In this document: in pieces, positions 31,685 through 42,512 of the stretch | Layout of the letters: each line of letters opens with the position of its first letter | How positions within the stretch are numbered: position 1 is the stretch's first letter | NCBI GenBank assembly: GCA_030848705.1 | Contig: CM061243.1 | Location: 105,140,436-105,204,435, forward strand | Length of the DNA stretch: 64,000 nucleotides | Reading direction: 5' to 3' | Origin: Heracleum sosnowskyi | Lineage: Eukaryota > Streptophyta > Magnoliopsida > Apiales > Apiaceae | Notes under the pieces: model-generated | Told to the model about the DNA's origin: nothing | Seen by the model: only the letters and a program-made list of their open reading frames with translations | Databases searched by the model: none | Made by a program: the position numbers and the translations under genes

Positions 31685-32290
31685 TGTTGCCCAGTAAATA
31701 ACAATTGTAGAAGGGGGTTGAATACAATTGTATAAGATTCTCGACTTTATATAACACAAATATGAAAGATCAATAACAATAACAATAACAATAACAGCTT
31801 TATTAACTTTGATATAAAACTGTTACAAACTCTCTTAAGAAATTCTGATGTTCTTAAGAGCTGCTAGCTTACAAAAACTCTCTCAAGAAATTCTGTTCTT
31901 AAGAGCTTCTCTCCGATTATGTTCTCTCTCGAATGAATACATAAATCGAAACCAAAACTGTGTTTATATAGTGCACACAGCTTCTCTATCAATAACAAGA
32001 TAAGTCCTAATCATAATAAAGATAGAAACATATCTTTAATCGATAGCTGCATTCTACAAACCAGGAACAAACTTCCATGTTTATCTAGACTCCAAATATA
32101 ACTCGAAGTAGGAATCCTGATCAGCTTCAAGTTCTGATGATCAAACCTGATCATAGTCTGAGTAGGAATCCTGATGATCAATAAGATACTGACGCTTGAT
32201 CAAATACTGATGACCATGCAATACTGATGACGTCAGCAATCCTGATCAGTTGAGTCTAGCTTCTGACGATCATTGAATTCTGATCTAACA
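31685..32290 (-). repeat. 5' LTR of SIRE-A
   Basis: 606 bp, the same as the left LTR apart from two changes. It carries the promoter copy used for transcription, with a TATATAAA-type box on the minus strand at about 31963-31970. Confidence 0.95.
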
Positions 32291-32295
32291 CTCTC

Positions 32296-34036
32296 TAAAG
32301 GAAAAGTTCTCAGGATGGCTAAAAGGTTCGACATACCGACCACTCTTTTTCATACCTACGAAGCCGATGAAACCGATCTTGTGTATCATACTCCCGTGGT
32401 GGATGAAGAGTATGGCGGGGTCGCTCTTGGGATTTTGGAGAGGGCTTTCTTCTGCGGCCTTCGGCTGCCTCTTCTGCCCGATTTGAAGAAACTTCTCAAA
32501 TATACTTGGATCGCCCTCGGCCAATTGGATCCCAACACGTTCATCCAAGTCAACTCCTTCCAGAATAGGTGTCTGAATGCAGGGGTGAAGCCGCGATTGT
32601 CCCTGCTTCTACATCACTTCGATTTCAGGAAGAATGCTAAAAGCGCAGGATTCTATCAGTTATCCCAAAGAACTGGTCGGCCGGAATGGGCGATTACCAA
32701 TTCTAGCAACAAAGGGACTCACGATAATTGGTTTTTCATTAGTGGCCATAAGTTGTACAAATACTCGGTGTGGCGAGAAATTGATCCGGCTACCATCATC
32801 GCGCCCGATCTAAATGATATAGATCATGTAGATTACTCTAAGTTGTGTGAACCACAGGAACCGAACCGAATTCCTCTGATTGTCAGTCGGGATCAGAATT
32901 GGTTTCGGGCCTTATGGGGTACCGGTAACATAATATTTACTTGGCACATATTTTTTTCCATCATATAATTTTATTGTTCAGCATTATTATTACCTGCCTT
33001 CTAATATTGATTTTTCTTCGCCTTGCAGTGTCCACTAGATCGGAGATGATTCAAAGGACTCAGGCTAAAAATGCCAAAAGGCTCGCCGATTTGGCTGCTA
33101 AAAAGAATACTGAAGCCTCTTCGGAGGTCCAGGTTGAAATCGCTTCAGAAGTCCGAACGGAGCCTTCTTCTCCTCCTCTTTCCGATGATTTAAAGATCAT
33201 TGGTTCTATCATCCCGGACTCCGGCCACGCTGCGTCACCGGTCGGTGTGGGATCCAATGCCAGTCAGAAGCGTCAAAAGGGCCTTGATGGCGAATCGGTG
33301 GTGACCTATCAACCTGATTGATCGGTGGTGACTACCGACCGATTTGCAGCTGGAGCTCCTTTAGCTGCTAAGGAGATTGGAACGGACATGTGCCGTGCTT
33401 TCATCCTTCCCAAGGATCGCTCCGTGTATGATCAGGCGGGAGCATCCTCTGCTTGTTCTGAGCTGTTAGGGCATATCACCATGGTAAGTCCGCATAATCG
33501 TCCCTCGTCCATTTTGACTTTTTCCATATTTTTGCCACTTAGGCTTATTGTCGTTTGTTCCTTAGGCCGTTTCTTGGGCTGCCGCCGTGGAGCAGAAAGT
33601 CAAAGACCTGGACTCGCAGCTCTGGGGGCTGAAATTGGTGGAGGGGAGAGCCGAGACTGTTGAGGGCCAGTGTGATGCCTTGCATAAGGAAGTTGTCTCG
33701 TTGAAGTAGAGGCTTACTCAAGTGGTGACCGATCGAGATAGTGTCAAGATTGACCTTGATTCGGCCTTCGCTCGTCTGGAGCAAGTTAAGACCAAGCTGA
33801 GGGCTTCTCGACGTGCCGAGAAGAAGGCTCAAAAGCTGGTCGTCCTGTCCGAAGATCGGGGGTTTACGGCTGGCTACGAGGAGGTGATTCGCAAGGCCCA
33901 TGCTTCGGGGTTGGATTATAAACTTCTCCTGGAGGATGGCATGGAGGATCCCATCGAGCGTTCTGAAGAGCCCGATGTGCCTCCTATGGTCAGCTCGGAT
34001 CCCGAGTCCGATTTGTCGGAATATCCGTTTATTTGA
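32296..34036 (+). pseudogene. Tat antisense gene (putative gypsy-type transposase_28-like), spliced, decayed
   Basis: Continues the exon that starts at 20167. Exon parts are 32296-32924, 33029-33483 and 33566-34036, joined by GT...AG introns that keep frame (phase 1, then phase 0). The first part has the conserved fold of the 'putative gypsy type transposon' domain found in Tat antisense ORFs (LERAFFCGLRLPLLPDLKKL, then QRTGRPEWAI and WFRALWGT). The later part is a charged coiled coil (LDSAFARLEQVKTKLRASRR) with an acidic C-terminus ending at 34036. In-frame TGA (33319-33321) and TAG (33707-33709) disrupt it. It converges on integrase. Its role is unknown; a transposase activity has not been shown for the family. 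Confidence 0.7.
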
Positions 34037-34709
34037 ATATGTAACTAATGTACTGCCTTCGGGCTTAATTTTGCCTCCGCGCTTTTTATTAATTACATTG
34101 CCTTAGCTTAAAATAGTTTTATTTTAGCTTTCTTTGGCGTTCATTCTTGTTCTGCTTTTAGGTCTTATTTGTTTGCCTTAACTTTATTTCGACATTCGTT
34201 TTTTTTTCTAATTGCATAATGTTTCTTTGGCTTTACAAATGGCCTTAGCATTTGGCGCATAACGCTTCTTCGGCTTGATAAATTGCCTCGACGTTTTTCT
34301 GTATGAACGCTTCTTCGGCCTGATAACTTGCCTTGGCGTTTTTCTATTTACCATATCTACCTTTCCCCTTATTATTTTGAAGGGTTGACATGTGGCATAT
34401 ATACAATCCGGTTCGGAATATTAACCGTACATGCTTGATGCTAAAATTTGAAGCACATAGTTTATTTCGAATGTCCCCAAGTGTGGGCTTGCAAATTTTG
34501 TATTTGATCGTATATTAACCTTAATCATGCATACATGCTATAGGTAAACAAATCAATTGGCATACATACTGAAGGCAAAAATGCTTATCCAAATATGCAA
34601 GGCATGGTTTCAGATTAAAAATGTTGATTCACATCATACTGAAGTAAAGAAAATACTGAACAAAATTGCTGAATCAAAAGTACTGATAGGATGAAAATTT
34701 CCAGTAAGC
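34037..34709. other. Tat spacer between integrase and the antisense gene
   Basis: No coding sequence. It contains a short tandem of 'cttcttcggcttgataaattgcct' and 'cttcttcggcctgataacttgcct' (about 34265-34345), in which CTTCGG words recur. Likely 3' UTRs of the two convergent genes. Confidence 0.5.
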
Positions 34710-35699
34710 TTACTGGTAAAATCTACGGAGGCGTGAAGCATGCCAAGTATTTTTAATCAAGGAACTGTTCATCCCTGATAGCTTGTATGTCCCTGGCCGA
34801 ACTACTTCAATTACCGTGTAGGGGCCTTCCCAATTTGTCATTAATTTCCCTTGATTTGTCGGCATAGAAGTTTCTAGGTCTCTGAGGACGAGATCCCCCA
34901 CTTGGAACGATCTCTTTTTTATTCCAGCGTCGTAGTACTGGGCGGCTTGAAGCTGGTATCGGACGTTGCGTTGGTGAGCAGCTTCTCTTTCTTTGACCAC
35001 CAAATCCACATTTGCTCGAAGTCCGAAATCATTGCTTTCCACATTAAACACCTGTGTTCGGTAAGATTCCAGACCAATTTCCGCGGGCATCAACGTGTCT
35101 GTTCTAAATGCTAACCTGAACGGGGTTTCTCCCGTCGAGGACCTAGGGGTGGTTCGGTAAGCCCAAAGGACATAAGGTAGCTCTTCAGCCCACATTCCCT
35201 TAGCGTCTCCGAGTCGCTTCTTAATTCCATCGAAGATGATTTTGTTCGCCGCCTCAATAGCTCCATTCCCTTGTGGGTGCCCGACCGAACTGAACTTCTG
35301 TTGGATTCCAAACTTTGCCAAGAACTTCCTGAATTTTTTTCCAATAAACTGGGTTCCATTATCAGACACGCAAACCATCGGGATGCCGAACCTCAGTATT
35401 ACATGTTCCAACATGAATTTCTTTGCTGCCTCCTCAGTTATTACGGATAATGGTCGAGTTTCTACCCACTTTGTCATATAGTCGATGGCCACAATACAGT
35501 ATTTAGCCTGTTTGGTGGTAGTTGGCAGGATTCCCACGATGTCTACCGCCCACATGGCGAAGATGATAGGACTGAGAACCGATGACATTTCTTCGGGCGG
35601 CTGTTTCGGTACCGTACTGAACAACTGGCATTGCCTACACCTCTTGGAGTAATTCTTGGCGTCTTCCCTTACGGTCGGCCAAAAGAAACCCTGTCTCAG
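34710..35699 (-). pseudogene. Tat integrase, separated from RT/RNase H by the Athila insertion
   Basis: Integrase joins element cDNA to host DNA. The zinc-domain cysteines CRQCQ lie at about 35640, and the catalytic core has VDIVGILPT, VSDNGTQF and GAIEAANK (DD-E spacing as usual). It has a C-terminal part with GDLVLRDLE and NWEGPYTVIEV, and stops at 34710. The upstream half of the zinc domain (HEGICGEHL) is on the other side of the Athila element at about 44860. Open from 35699 to the stop, so it was intact at this end until the insertion. Confidence 0.88.
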
Positions 35700-37185
35700 T
35701 GATAAGTGGATTTTTAATCCACTTGGAACGCTTCATATCGGCTTAAATTGATGACTTGAACTCAAGTATGTGGTGTGTTTAATGTGTTTTCATTAAGTTT
35801 TGCAGAACCAAGAGTTGGAGGTTAATTTGATTAAAATTCGGATTTTCCGGGTAGGTTGCGCAGTCTTCACTGTTTTGGCCATATCTGGAGTTCTACAAGT
35901 CCGATTCTGACGATCTTACAGCTCACGCGAAGAGGACAACATTTTCTATGTCCTGGAAAGAAGGTACGGCGCGGCAGCGCCGTGTTTAAGCTTGTCTATG
36001 GCGCGGCAGCGCCGCTGGAAAACAGTACAGAAAATCTCTGGCGCGGCAGCGCCGCTCTCCTTTGTATTTGTGGCGCGGCAGCGCCGGGCTGTCTGACGAA
36101 AATTCCTGTTTTGACCCGATTTGCTGACTTTTCGAGTTGAAGTCAAATCTCAATTCAGTACGACTTGTTGGACCTGGAGGCATATAAAAAGAGAAGAAAA
36201 CCCTAGAGAACGATGGGGAGAGACACATACCGCATATTATATACGGAGTTTTAAGGCACGAAGAAGAAGGAAGAAGATAGTTTCAATTTATTCTTGTATT
36301 CTTTCTATCTTGTGGATGCTTGGTTTGGGTGTATTCTTTAGAACCTTGATATTTATTCAATATAATTCGTTTTCTTTCATCATGTTTACATTAGAACCCA
36401 TGGTGACGATTAGTTTGATTATGAACTAATTCGTTGTCATGGGGTTTTAGCGGATTTATTCATGAAGTTTATTTGTTGAATTTTCTTGATGCCTATAGTG
36501 TGATTGATGCGATATCCTATCATGGTTGTTTTAATTCGTTATAGGAGAGTAGCTAACTCCTGTAATTGTGTGTTAATTCTTATTGAAGCGAAAGTGGATC
36601 TAAGAGTTTAGAACTTGCCATGCTAGCATAGGTTTATGCGTGAGAATATCATTCGTAATTAGTGTCGTAACTCTAACCGTTTTATGACGACTATGTGATC
36701 AATTGAATGCTTGTACTTCAACCATTATGTTTTCAATCTTTATAGACATATAAGGACTAAGCATAATTGGGAGACTAAGTGATTTCTATCTTAATTGTGG
36801 ATCTTATTTAGGATGGTATTAGTACAACGAAAGTTGGCTTATATCAGTTTTGTGTGTTCGATCAGGTATTAACAAATCACATGAAAGGGCTAGAGAATTG
36901 AAGACTTTAGATGGATTGTTTAATGAAGTTAAAATCCCATGTTTTATTCGCATAAGTAATTCGACATAAATCTCAGTTCAAGTAGTTGATAATTAGTTAT
37001 AATTCTTAGATTAATTATAGGGATAACAAAAATCCACTTTGTTATTTGTTTTAGCATCGGATAATAATCATACATTGGTGAGTGAATTAACTAGACAAAC
37101 AACGAGTCCCTGTAGGAACGAACCTTATTTGCTATCTGTATTACTTGAGATCACGTGCACTTGCGTGTTGAGTTTGGTCGTAACA
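35700..37185 (+). repeat. 5' LTR of Athila-like element
   Basis: 1486 bp. It contains four copies of hairpin word GGCGCGGCAGCGCC (from 35968, 36000, 36040 and 36072) upstream of a TATA box. The apparent open frames in it are not conserved and not supported as genes. Confidence 0.95.
36183..36190 (+). promoter_or_regulatory. TATA box of Athila LTR
   Basis: TATAAAAA about 100 bp downstream of the four GC hairpins, followed by 'gaaaaccctagagaacg', a typical plant leader. The right LTR has the same at 43804-43811. Confidence 0.55.
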
Positions 37186-37187
37186 AG

Positions 37188-37208
37188 TTTTTGGCGCCGC
37201 TGCCGGGG
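37188..37208 (+). promoter_or_regulatory. Athila-type primer binding site
   Basis: TTTTTGGCGCCGCTGCCGGG begins two bases after the LTR end. This 'TGGCGCCGYTGCCGGGG' string is the recognised PBS region of Athila elements. Confidence 0.85.
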
Positions 37209-37326
37209 ATTTCGGTTTTATTTGTTTAGTTTCAGTATTTACCATCAGTGGTCGTTAAAGTTCGGTGACTAGGACGTTTCTCACCAATTTTCTAGTTGGT
37301 GAATTTTAGGTACTTATTGAGAGTGT

Positions 37327-40107
37327 ATGCGTACACGAGCTCGAGCACGTAGAGAAGAATTAGCAAGAAGAGAAGAACTAGCACGAAGGAAACTTGACTT
37401 TGAGAACATCAGTGTAGAAAACAATTGTGAATCAAAAGAAGATATGGAAGATCAAGCACAACCAGCGAAGGCTTTGAGTGAATTTTCTCAGCCAAAAGTG
37501 GAGGACATTCATACCAGCATTGTTCGTCCAGATATTGGGGCTAATAATTTTGAGCTTAAGCCAAACATCATTCAGATGATTCAGAATACGGTTCATTTTG
37601 GGGGTAGTCCTGCTGAAGATCCCAATGCTCATATTAGGGACTTCCTTGAGATCTGTGATACCTTCAAATTCAACGGAGTTACAGATGATGCAATCAGATT
37701 GAGGCTATTTCCCTTCTCTCTTAGGGATAAAGCCAAGAGTTGGTTACATTCCATGCCATCAGGTTCTATTACAACATGGGCAGACTGTGCTCAAAAGTTC
37801 TTGACGAAATATTTCTCCATGGCGAAGACAGCAGCTTATAGAAATTCTATTTCTCAGTTTGCTCAGCAACCCCAGGAATCTTTGGGGGAAGCTTGGGAAA
37901 GGTATAAGGAGATATTGGCACGTTGTCCTCATCATGGGATGCCGGATTGGATGGTAATCAGCAATTTCTACAACGGATTGGGAGCTCAGTCAAGGCCCAT
38001 GCTTGATGCAGCTTCTGGAGGAGCACTGTGGGCAAAAAGCTATGAGGATGCCTATAATCTTATCGAGATGATGGCCGCCAATGAGTTTCAGAATCCTATT
38101 CAACGCTTGCCACCTGCTAAAGTGGCTGGAATTCTTGACTTGGATGCAGCTACTGCTATTGCTGCTCAACTCAAAGCGTTGACAATGAAGGTAGATTCCC
38201 TTTCTAATCTTGGGACTAACCAGGTGGCTATGGTGTGTGAATTGTGTGCAGGGGCTCATGACACGAATCAGTGTGCTATCTCAGCTGAATCAGCACAGTT
38301 TGTTAGTAACTTTCAGAGAACTCAGCAACCAGCACCTAATGTGTATCATCCCAACAATCGGAATCATCCTAATTTCAGTTGGAGCAATAATCAGGGTGGT
38401 GTTCAGCAACCACAAAATCAGCAGTTCAATGCAAGGCCTTATAATCAGAACTATCAACCACCACCTTATGCTCCAAGGCAACCATTCAATCCACCGGGAT
38501 TTCAACCATCGCAAGGGAATTCATTGAATCAGTCTGAGAAGTCTGAATTGGAAGAGCTTCGAATGATGTACAAGAGTCAAGCGGTGTCGTTGAAAACTTT
38601 AGAGAATCAGATTGGGCAACTAGCCAATGCATTGTTGAACCGTCAACCAGGAACGCTTCCGAGTGACACTGAGATGAATCCAGGCAAGAAAGATCACAAG
38701 GAACAGGTCCAGGCAGTAACCTTACGATCAGGGAAGATTCTACAGGGTCAGAACGAAGAAAATTCAGCCGAGGAAAAAAATGAAAATTCTGGTCAGTTTG
38801 TACGGCGCGGTAGCGCCGATCCCCAGTACAAAAACGGCGCGGCAGCGCCGACCCTTCTGGAAGAAAAAAGTGATTTTGACGCTGGGGTCGATTCTGTTCC
38901 TGATTTGGTACCTAATGCTACTCTCTCGACTCACGTAACTGGGAAGAATGAAAATTCTCGGAAAGTAGTAGAAGAAAAGGTGTTTCCACCTCCTCCATTC
39001 CCAAAACGAGTTCAAAGGCAAAAGTTTGACAAGCAGTTTGCTAAGTTCTTGGATGTCTTCAAGAAGCTTCAGATTAACATACCATTTGCAGAGGCTCTTG
39101 AGCAAATGCCGAGCTATGCGAAGTTTATGAAGGGCATTCTTTCGAAGAAATTGAAACTTGAGGAGCTAGACACCGTTGCTTTGACAGAGGAGTGTAGTGC
39201 AGTTCTACAGAAGAAATTGCCACCGAAGCTTAAAGATCCGGGAAGTTTTACCATACCTTGCACTATTGGCAATCAACTTTTCAGCAAATGCTTATGTGAT
39301 TTGGGAGCTAGCATTAATCTCATGCCAATGTCTGTTTTTAAGCAACTTGGGTTGCCTGAGCCGAAACCAGTTAATATGACCTTACAGTTGGCTGATCGGT
39401 CGATCACATATCCGAGGGGTATAGTGGAGGATGTCTTGGTAAAGGTGGATAAGCTGATTTTTCCTGCTGATTTTGTTATTCTTGACTTTGAGGAAGACAA
39501 GAAGATCCCTATCATCTTGGGACGACCATTCTTGGCTACAGGTCGGACTCTTATTGATGTCCAAAAGGGAGAGCTCACAATGAGGGTGAGTAATCAAAAG
39601 GTCATCTTTAGTGTGTTCAAGGCTATGAAATTTCCGACAGAGGAGGAAGAGTGTTTTAGCTTGAAGATGGTTGATACGGGTCAGAGAAAGGAGTTCGATC
39701 AGCTGTTGAGCAAAAATTCGGACTTGCACAAGTTCGAGCATCACATCAGTGATTCCATTGACAATTCTTCCATTCGAGATCTTTCGAATGTCAAGCTTGG
39801 AAAACTTCCACCACATTTGAAGTATGTCCTTCTGAATGATGAGTTGGTAATTTTTAAAGAGTGTGAAGATAATGTGTTGAGAAGGTGGAACAAGGATGAT
39901 GAGGTGAAAGAGTGTTCTTATCAATCGACGGAGAAGCATAAACACCTTAGAGGTGTAAAGAAGAAAAAGAAAAAATCGATTGATGGAAAAATCAAGGTGA
40001 AGTTTGATTTGGAAAAGATGTGGGAAGAATGCAAGAAGGTTATCAAACAATGGGTGAATGGTCCTTCTGCTAAGGACAAGTCAAATGCGATCTTCGAGCC
40101 ACCATGA
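37327..40107 (+). CDS. Athila-like Gag-protease, 926 aa
   Basis: One open frame from the first ATG after the PBS. Retrotransposon gag domain at about 95-260 (RLRLFPFSLRDKAKSWLHSM; AWERYKEILARCPHHGMPDW). A CCHC-like knuckle CELCAGAHDTNQC at about 303, a Gln/Pro/Asn-rich linker (340-400), a coiled-coil segment (LEELRMMYKSQAVSLKTLE), then a retropepsin domain at about 620-790 with CDLGASINLMP (active DxGA) and IPIILGRPFLATGR. A basic KKKKKK tail follows. Two copies of the LTR hairpin word GGCGCGGYAGCGCC lie inside the frame at 38804-38818 and 38836-38850, read as RRGSAD and NGAAAP. No pol follows. The intact frame fits a recent, trans-mobilised copy. Confidence 0.93.
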   Translation: MRTRARARREELARREELARRKLDFENISVENNCESKEDMEDQAQPAKALSEFSQPKVEDIHTSIVRPDIGANNFELKPNIIQMIQNTVHFGGSPAEDPNAHIRDFLEICDTFKFNGVTDDAIRLRLFPFSLRDKAKSWLHSMPSGSITTWADCAQKFLTKYFSMAKTAAYRNSISQFAQQPQESLGEAWERYKEILARCPHHGMPDWMVISNFYNGLGAQSRPMLDAASGGALWAKSYEDAYNLIEMMAANEFQNPIQRLPPAKVAGILDLDAATAIAAQLKALTMKVDSLSNLGTNQVAMVCELCAGAHDTNQCAISAESAQFVSNFQRTQQPAPNVYHPNNRNHPNFSWSNNQGGVQQPQNQQFNARPYNQNYQPPPYAPRQPFNPPGFQPSQGNSLNQSEKSELEELRMMYKSQAVSLKTLENQIGQLANALLNRQPGTLPSDTEMNPGKKDHKEQVQAVTLRSGKILQGQNEENSAEEKNENSGQFVRRGSADPQYKNGAAAPTLLEEKSDFDAGVDSVPDLVPNATLSTHVTGKNENSRKVVEEKVFPPPPFPKRVQRQKFDKQFAKFLDVFKKLQINIPFAEALEQMPSYAKFMKGILSKKLKLEELDTVALTEECSAVLQKKLPPKLKDPGSFTIPCTIGNQLFSKCLCDLGASINLMPMSVFKQLGLPEPKPVNMTLQLADRSITYPRGIVEDVLVKVDKLIFPADFVILDFEEDKKIPIILGRPFLATGRTLIDVQKGELTMRVSNQKVIFSVFKAMKFPTEEEECFSLKMVDTGQRKEFDQLLSKNSDLHKFEHHISDSIDNSSIRDLSNVKLGKLPPHLKYVLLNDELVIFKECEDNVLRRWNKDDEVKECSYQSTEKHKHLRGVKKKKKKSIDGKIKVKFDLEKMWEECKKVIKQWVNGPSAKDKSNAIFEPP

Positions 40108-40794
40108 TTTGATTCACATTTGTCCGGCTAAATGACATTAATGACAGCGCTTCGTGGGAGGCAACCCATGTGTTAGGTATGTTTCTACTATCTTTTCATT
40201 ACCTTCAATGAGGACATTGAATATGTTAAGTTTGGGGGTGATGTATGGGTTTGTTTAGTTAGTGTGTGTCTCATGTAGGATTCATATTGCATGAGTAGTT
40301 GTAGTTTATTCGTAGTTTTGCATGTTCATGTCATATAGGGCATTCTGTTTGCATTAGTATTTATATCTGTCATGTGAGTCCATTTTAGTTGCATGCATAT
40401 TTCATGATCCCGTAGGATTTGACTATTTCCGTTGGTGAGTCGATGTTGATTGGAGTGTGGTTGTGATGAATAGAGGGTTGATTAAGTTTCTAAGTATTGA
40501 CTTGCATGCCAGAAACAAATCTATTTCATAAGTCTCATTGGTTGCTTTTGAATTTGATTAGACCATGCTTGTTTGGTGTTAGAATTTAACCACTTGTTTA
40601 CATTTAGAATGTTGGCTAGATTCTTGAAAACGAAGGAGCACTTATGTATAAGTTTGGGGGAAACCAGGGATTTCATGCTAGTTGTAATAAAGGCTAGGCG
40701 TCAAATGGCTAGTAGCCGGCTCATTGAAAAGATGAGTAGTCTAGGGTGGGATGAGAAAAAGGCAAAGTGCACTCATTCCGAAATAAAAAAAAAA
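40108..40794. other. Athila non-coding region between gag-protease and the Pack-MULE
   Basis: Contains the Athila-typical 'cgtgggaggcaaccca' shortly after the stop codon and PPT-like 'aagtttgggggtgatg' at about 40226. No coding capacity. It is where pol would lie in an autonomous relative. Confidence 0.6.
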
Positions 40795-40942
40795 GAGTAA
40801 ATAGCAGTTTGCACCCCTTTACTTTGAGCGTTTTTTCGATTTGGTCCTGAATAATGTTCTATAGCAGAATGCACCCCTATGTTTAATTGTCGTTTCAATT
40901 TGCACCCCTTTGACCAAATTCCGTTAATTTTGACTGTTAACC

Positions 40943-41413
40943 TTAACAGCCAGGGTTATTTGGGTAATTAGCCACATATATTCTACCAGAATCATTCACC
41001 GACTCCAACAGCTTCCAGTTGATTTCATTTACTTCTTTTTCGTCATTTTTCCCGACCATGGCAGATGGCTTAATCCTAAAACAGACCATAGGCGCCACAA
41101 CTTCGAACCTGTTGTCCATGGCCACTAGCCCTTCAAATTACTTGGCCATGCCTACATGCCCTCTTATAAACTCCCTCAGCTGACCAACTCCATAGCTCCT
41201 TAATACAAACCATAATTTCAATGCTCGAAATCGCCTGCTCAACATTATTTGCCAGTCTTTATAATCCACCACCTTGTTTGTTTCGCTAGCATTATTCTTC
41301 AAGAACTCGGGATATGTGGAAAGTGATTTTATAAGATCACTCGGATTCTTCACCCAAAGACCACACCGACTAAACCCCGAAAACTCAAATGGATCAAACG
41401 GTGGCTTAATCAT
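40943..41413 (-). pseudogene. Captured fragment of aromatic amino acid decarboxylase (TYDC/TDC type)
   Basis: Minus-strand sequence encodes part of a plant pyridoxal-phosphate-dependent aromatic L-amino acid decarboxylase (tyrosine/tryptophan decarboxylase family), which makes tyramine, dopamine or tryptamine. Recognisable family words are LWVKNPSDLIKSLSTYPEFL, VVDYKDWQI and RRFRALKLWFVLRSYGV, then DNRFEVVAP and VCFRIKPSA. These come from the region after the PLP lysine, near the C-terminal domain. An in-frame TAA (41138-41140) splits it, and homology stops at the inverted repeat. The catalytic PLP-lysine region is absent, so no enzyme activity is expected. Confidence 0.82.
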
Positions 41414-42360
41414 GCCAGCTCAGTTTCAGAAAATCACAGCTTAAGAATGAGCTTAAACTGTTCGAAACATGGCTCCCAACAGAGGCAGTGTTGCTGCGAA
41501 AAACTCGACGGCAATTGACTCGATAATACACAAACAATTGCATACCAACATACTATCTTCCCATAACCAAATAACACAACAACAATTAAATCGAACCAAA
41601 GACACACAAGAACAGCTCAAGAACAAAAAGAACTCCGATTATAACTACAAAACCCGACAAGCACATATATAATCCCCAATTTGAAATTAACAAGAATCAA
41701 TTTAAATTATCACAAAAAAAATCAAAGCCAACCCCTAACAATTCTAACACAGTGATACTTATAAAATAGAGTTATATATATATAAGGTTAAGCTCGATTC
41801 TCAACAAAAACGAAGCACAACTCCACGTATTCTCATAACTATTAGCATACAATTACAATCGTCAACTCACAAGCACATAGTAATACTTTATATCACCCAA
41901 TTTGTAACAAACCCGAAACTTGGGGATCACCGGCTCACCGGAGTTCATCGCCGGTGACGGCCCAATCACAATCAGTCCCCAAAACTGGTGGTACTGTCTC
42001 GATTTGGCCACAGAACATTCCTCAATTCATATCAAGCTAATTGTATCAATTAAACATCAAAAAGTCATGAATCAAAACCCTAACTTAAAAATCCCCAAAT
42101 TTTGATCTTCTCAAAACCCTACAAAAATAGTATGCTCTTGTAGAGGCTTGAGAGAGTCTCGATTTCGTGGATAGACCTGTGAAATTAAACTGCAGAATCG
42201 AAAGAAATCGTAAGGAAAAAAAAAGGCGGTGCAAGAAGAGTCGGAGCAGAGAGATGACATGCGCTGGTGAAGAAAAGAAATGAGGATTAAGAAAATAACG
42301 AAATTAAAAAAACTATTTATACTTACTAAAACTTATTTTCCAATTTTACCCCTGTTCTAA
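41414..42360 (-). other. Second captured segment: promoter/leader-like sequence in the Pack-MULE
   Basis: On the minus strand, a TATA-like gtataaatag (42312-42321) is followed by a C/T-rich leader ('cttttcttcaccagcgcatg') and then by T-rich, intron-like sequence. No recognised coding homology. It probably derives from the 5' region of a different host gene, so the Pack-MULE may be a chimera of leader and decarboxylase exon. This is an inference from composition. Confidence 0.35.
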
Positions 42361-42512
42361 TTAACAGTGACAGTCAATATGGACGGAATTTGGTCAAAGG
42401 GGTGCAAATCGAAGAGACAATTAAATATAGGGGTGCATTCTGCTACGGAACATTATTCAGGACCAAATCGAAAAAACGCCCAAAGTAAAGGGGTGCAAAC
42501 TGCTATTTACTC

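Larger units (their letters stand above)
20223..32290 (-). mobile_element. Complete SIRE/Maximus-type Copia retrotransposon (SIRE-A), 12,068 bp
   Basis: Identical-length 606-bp LTRs, a perfect 5-bp target duplication (ctctc, 20218-20222 and 32291-32295), PBS and PPT delimit the element. On the minus strand it has gag (770 aa), then pol (1112 aa) in the same frame after one UAG, a 1.3 kb spacer with an antisense frame, and a long envelope-like frame. Gag size, gene order and the conserved C-rich LTR end fit the SIRE lineage. Only two LTR differences are visible (G/A near 20648 versus 32110 and C/T near the LTR end), so insertion was recent. Confidence 0.95.
40795..42512 (-). mobile_element. 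Pack-MULE carrying host gene fragments
   Basis: About 150-bp terminal inverted repeats start GAGTAAATAGCAGTTTGCAC at 40795 and, inverted, end at 42512. They are roughly 90% identical. Flanking A runs (10 at 40785-40794, 11 at 42513-42523) fit a 9-10 bp Mutator-type target duplication, though in a homopolymer this is not decisive. There is no MURA transposase. The interior carries a decarboxylase gene fragment and a second leader-like segment, which defines a Pack-MULE. It lies inside the Athila element, the third level of nesting. Confidence 0.85.

Noticed and set aside
35856..36429. Several frames of 66-102 codons in the Athila LTR, repeated at 43477-44050
   Set aside because: They are duplicated only because the LTR is duplicated. 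They read through the GC hairpins and have no coherent protein features.
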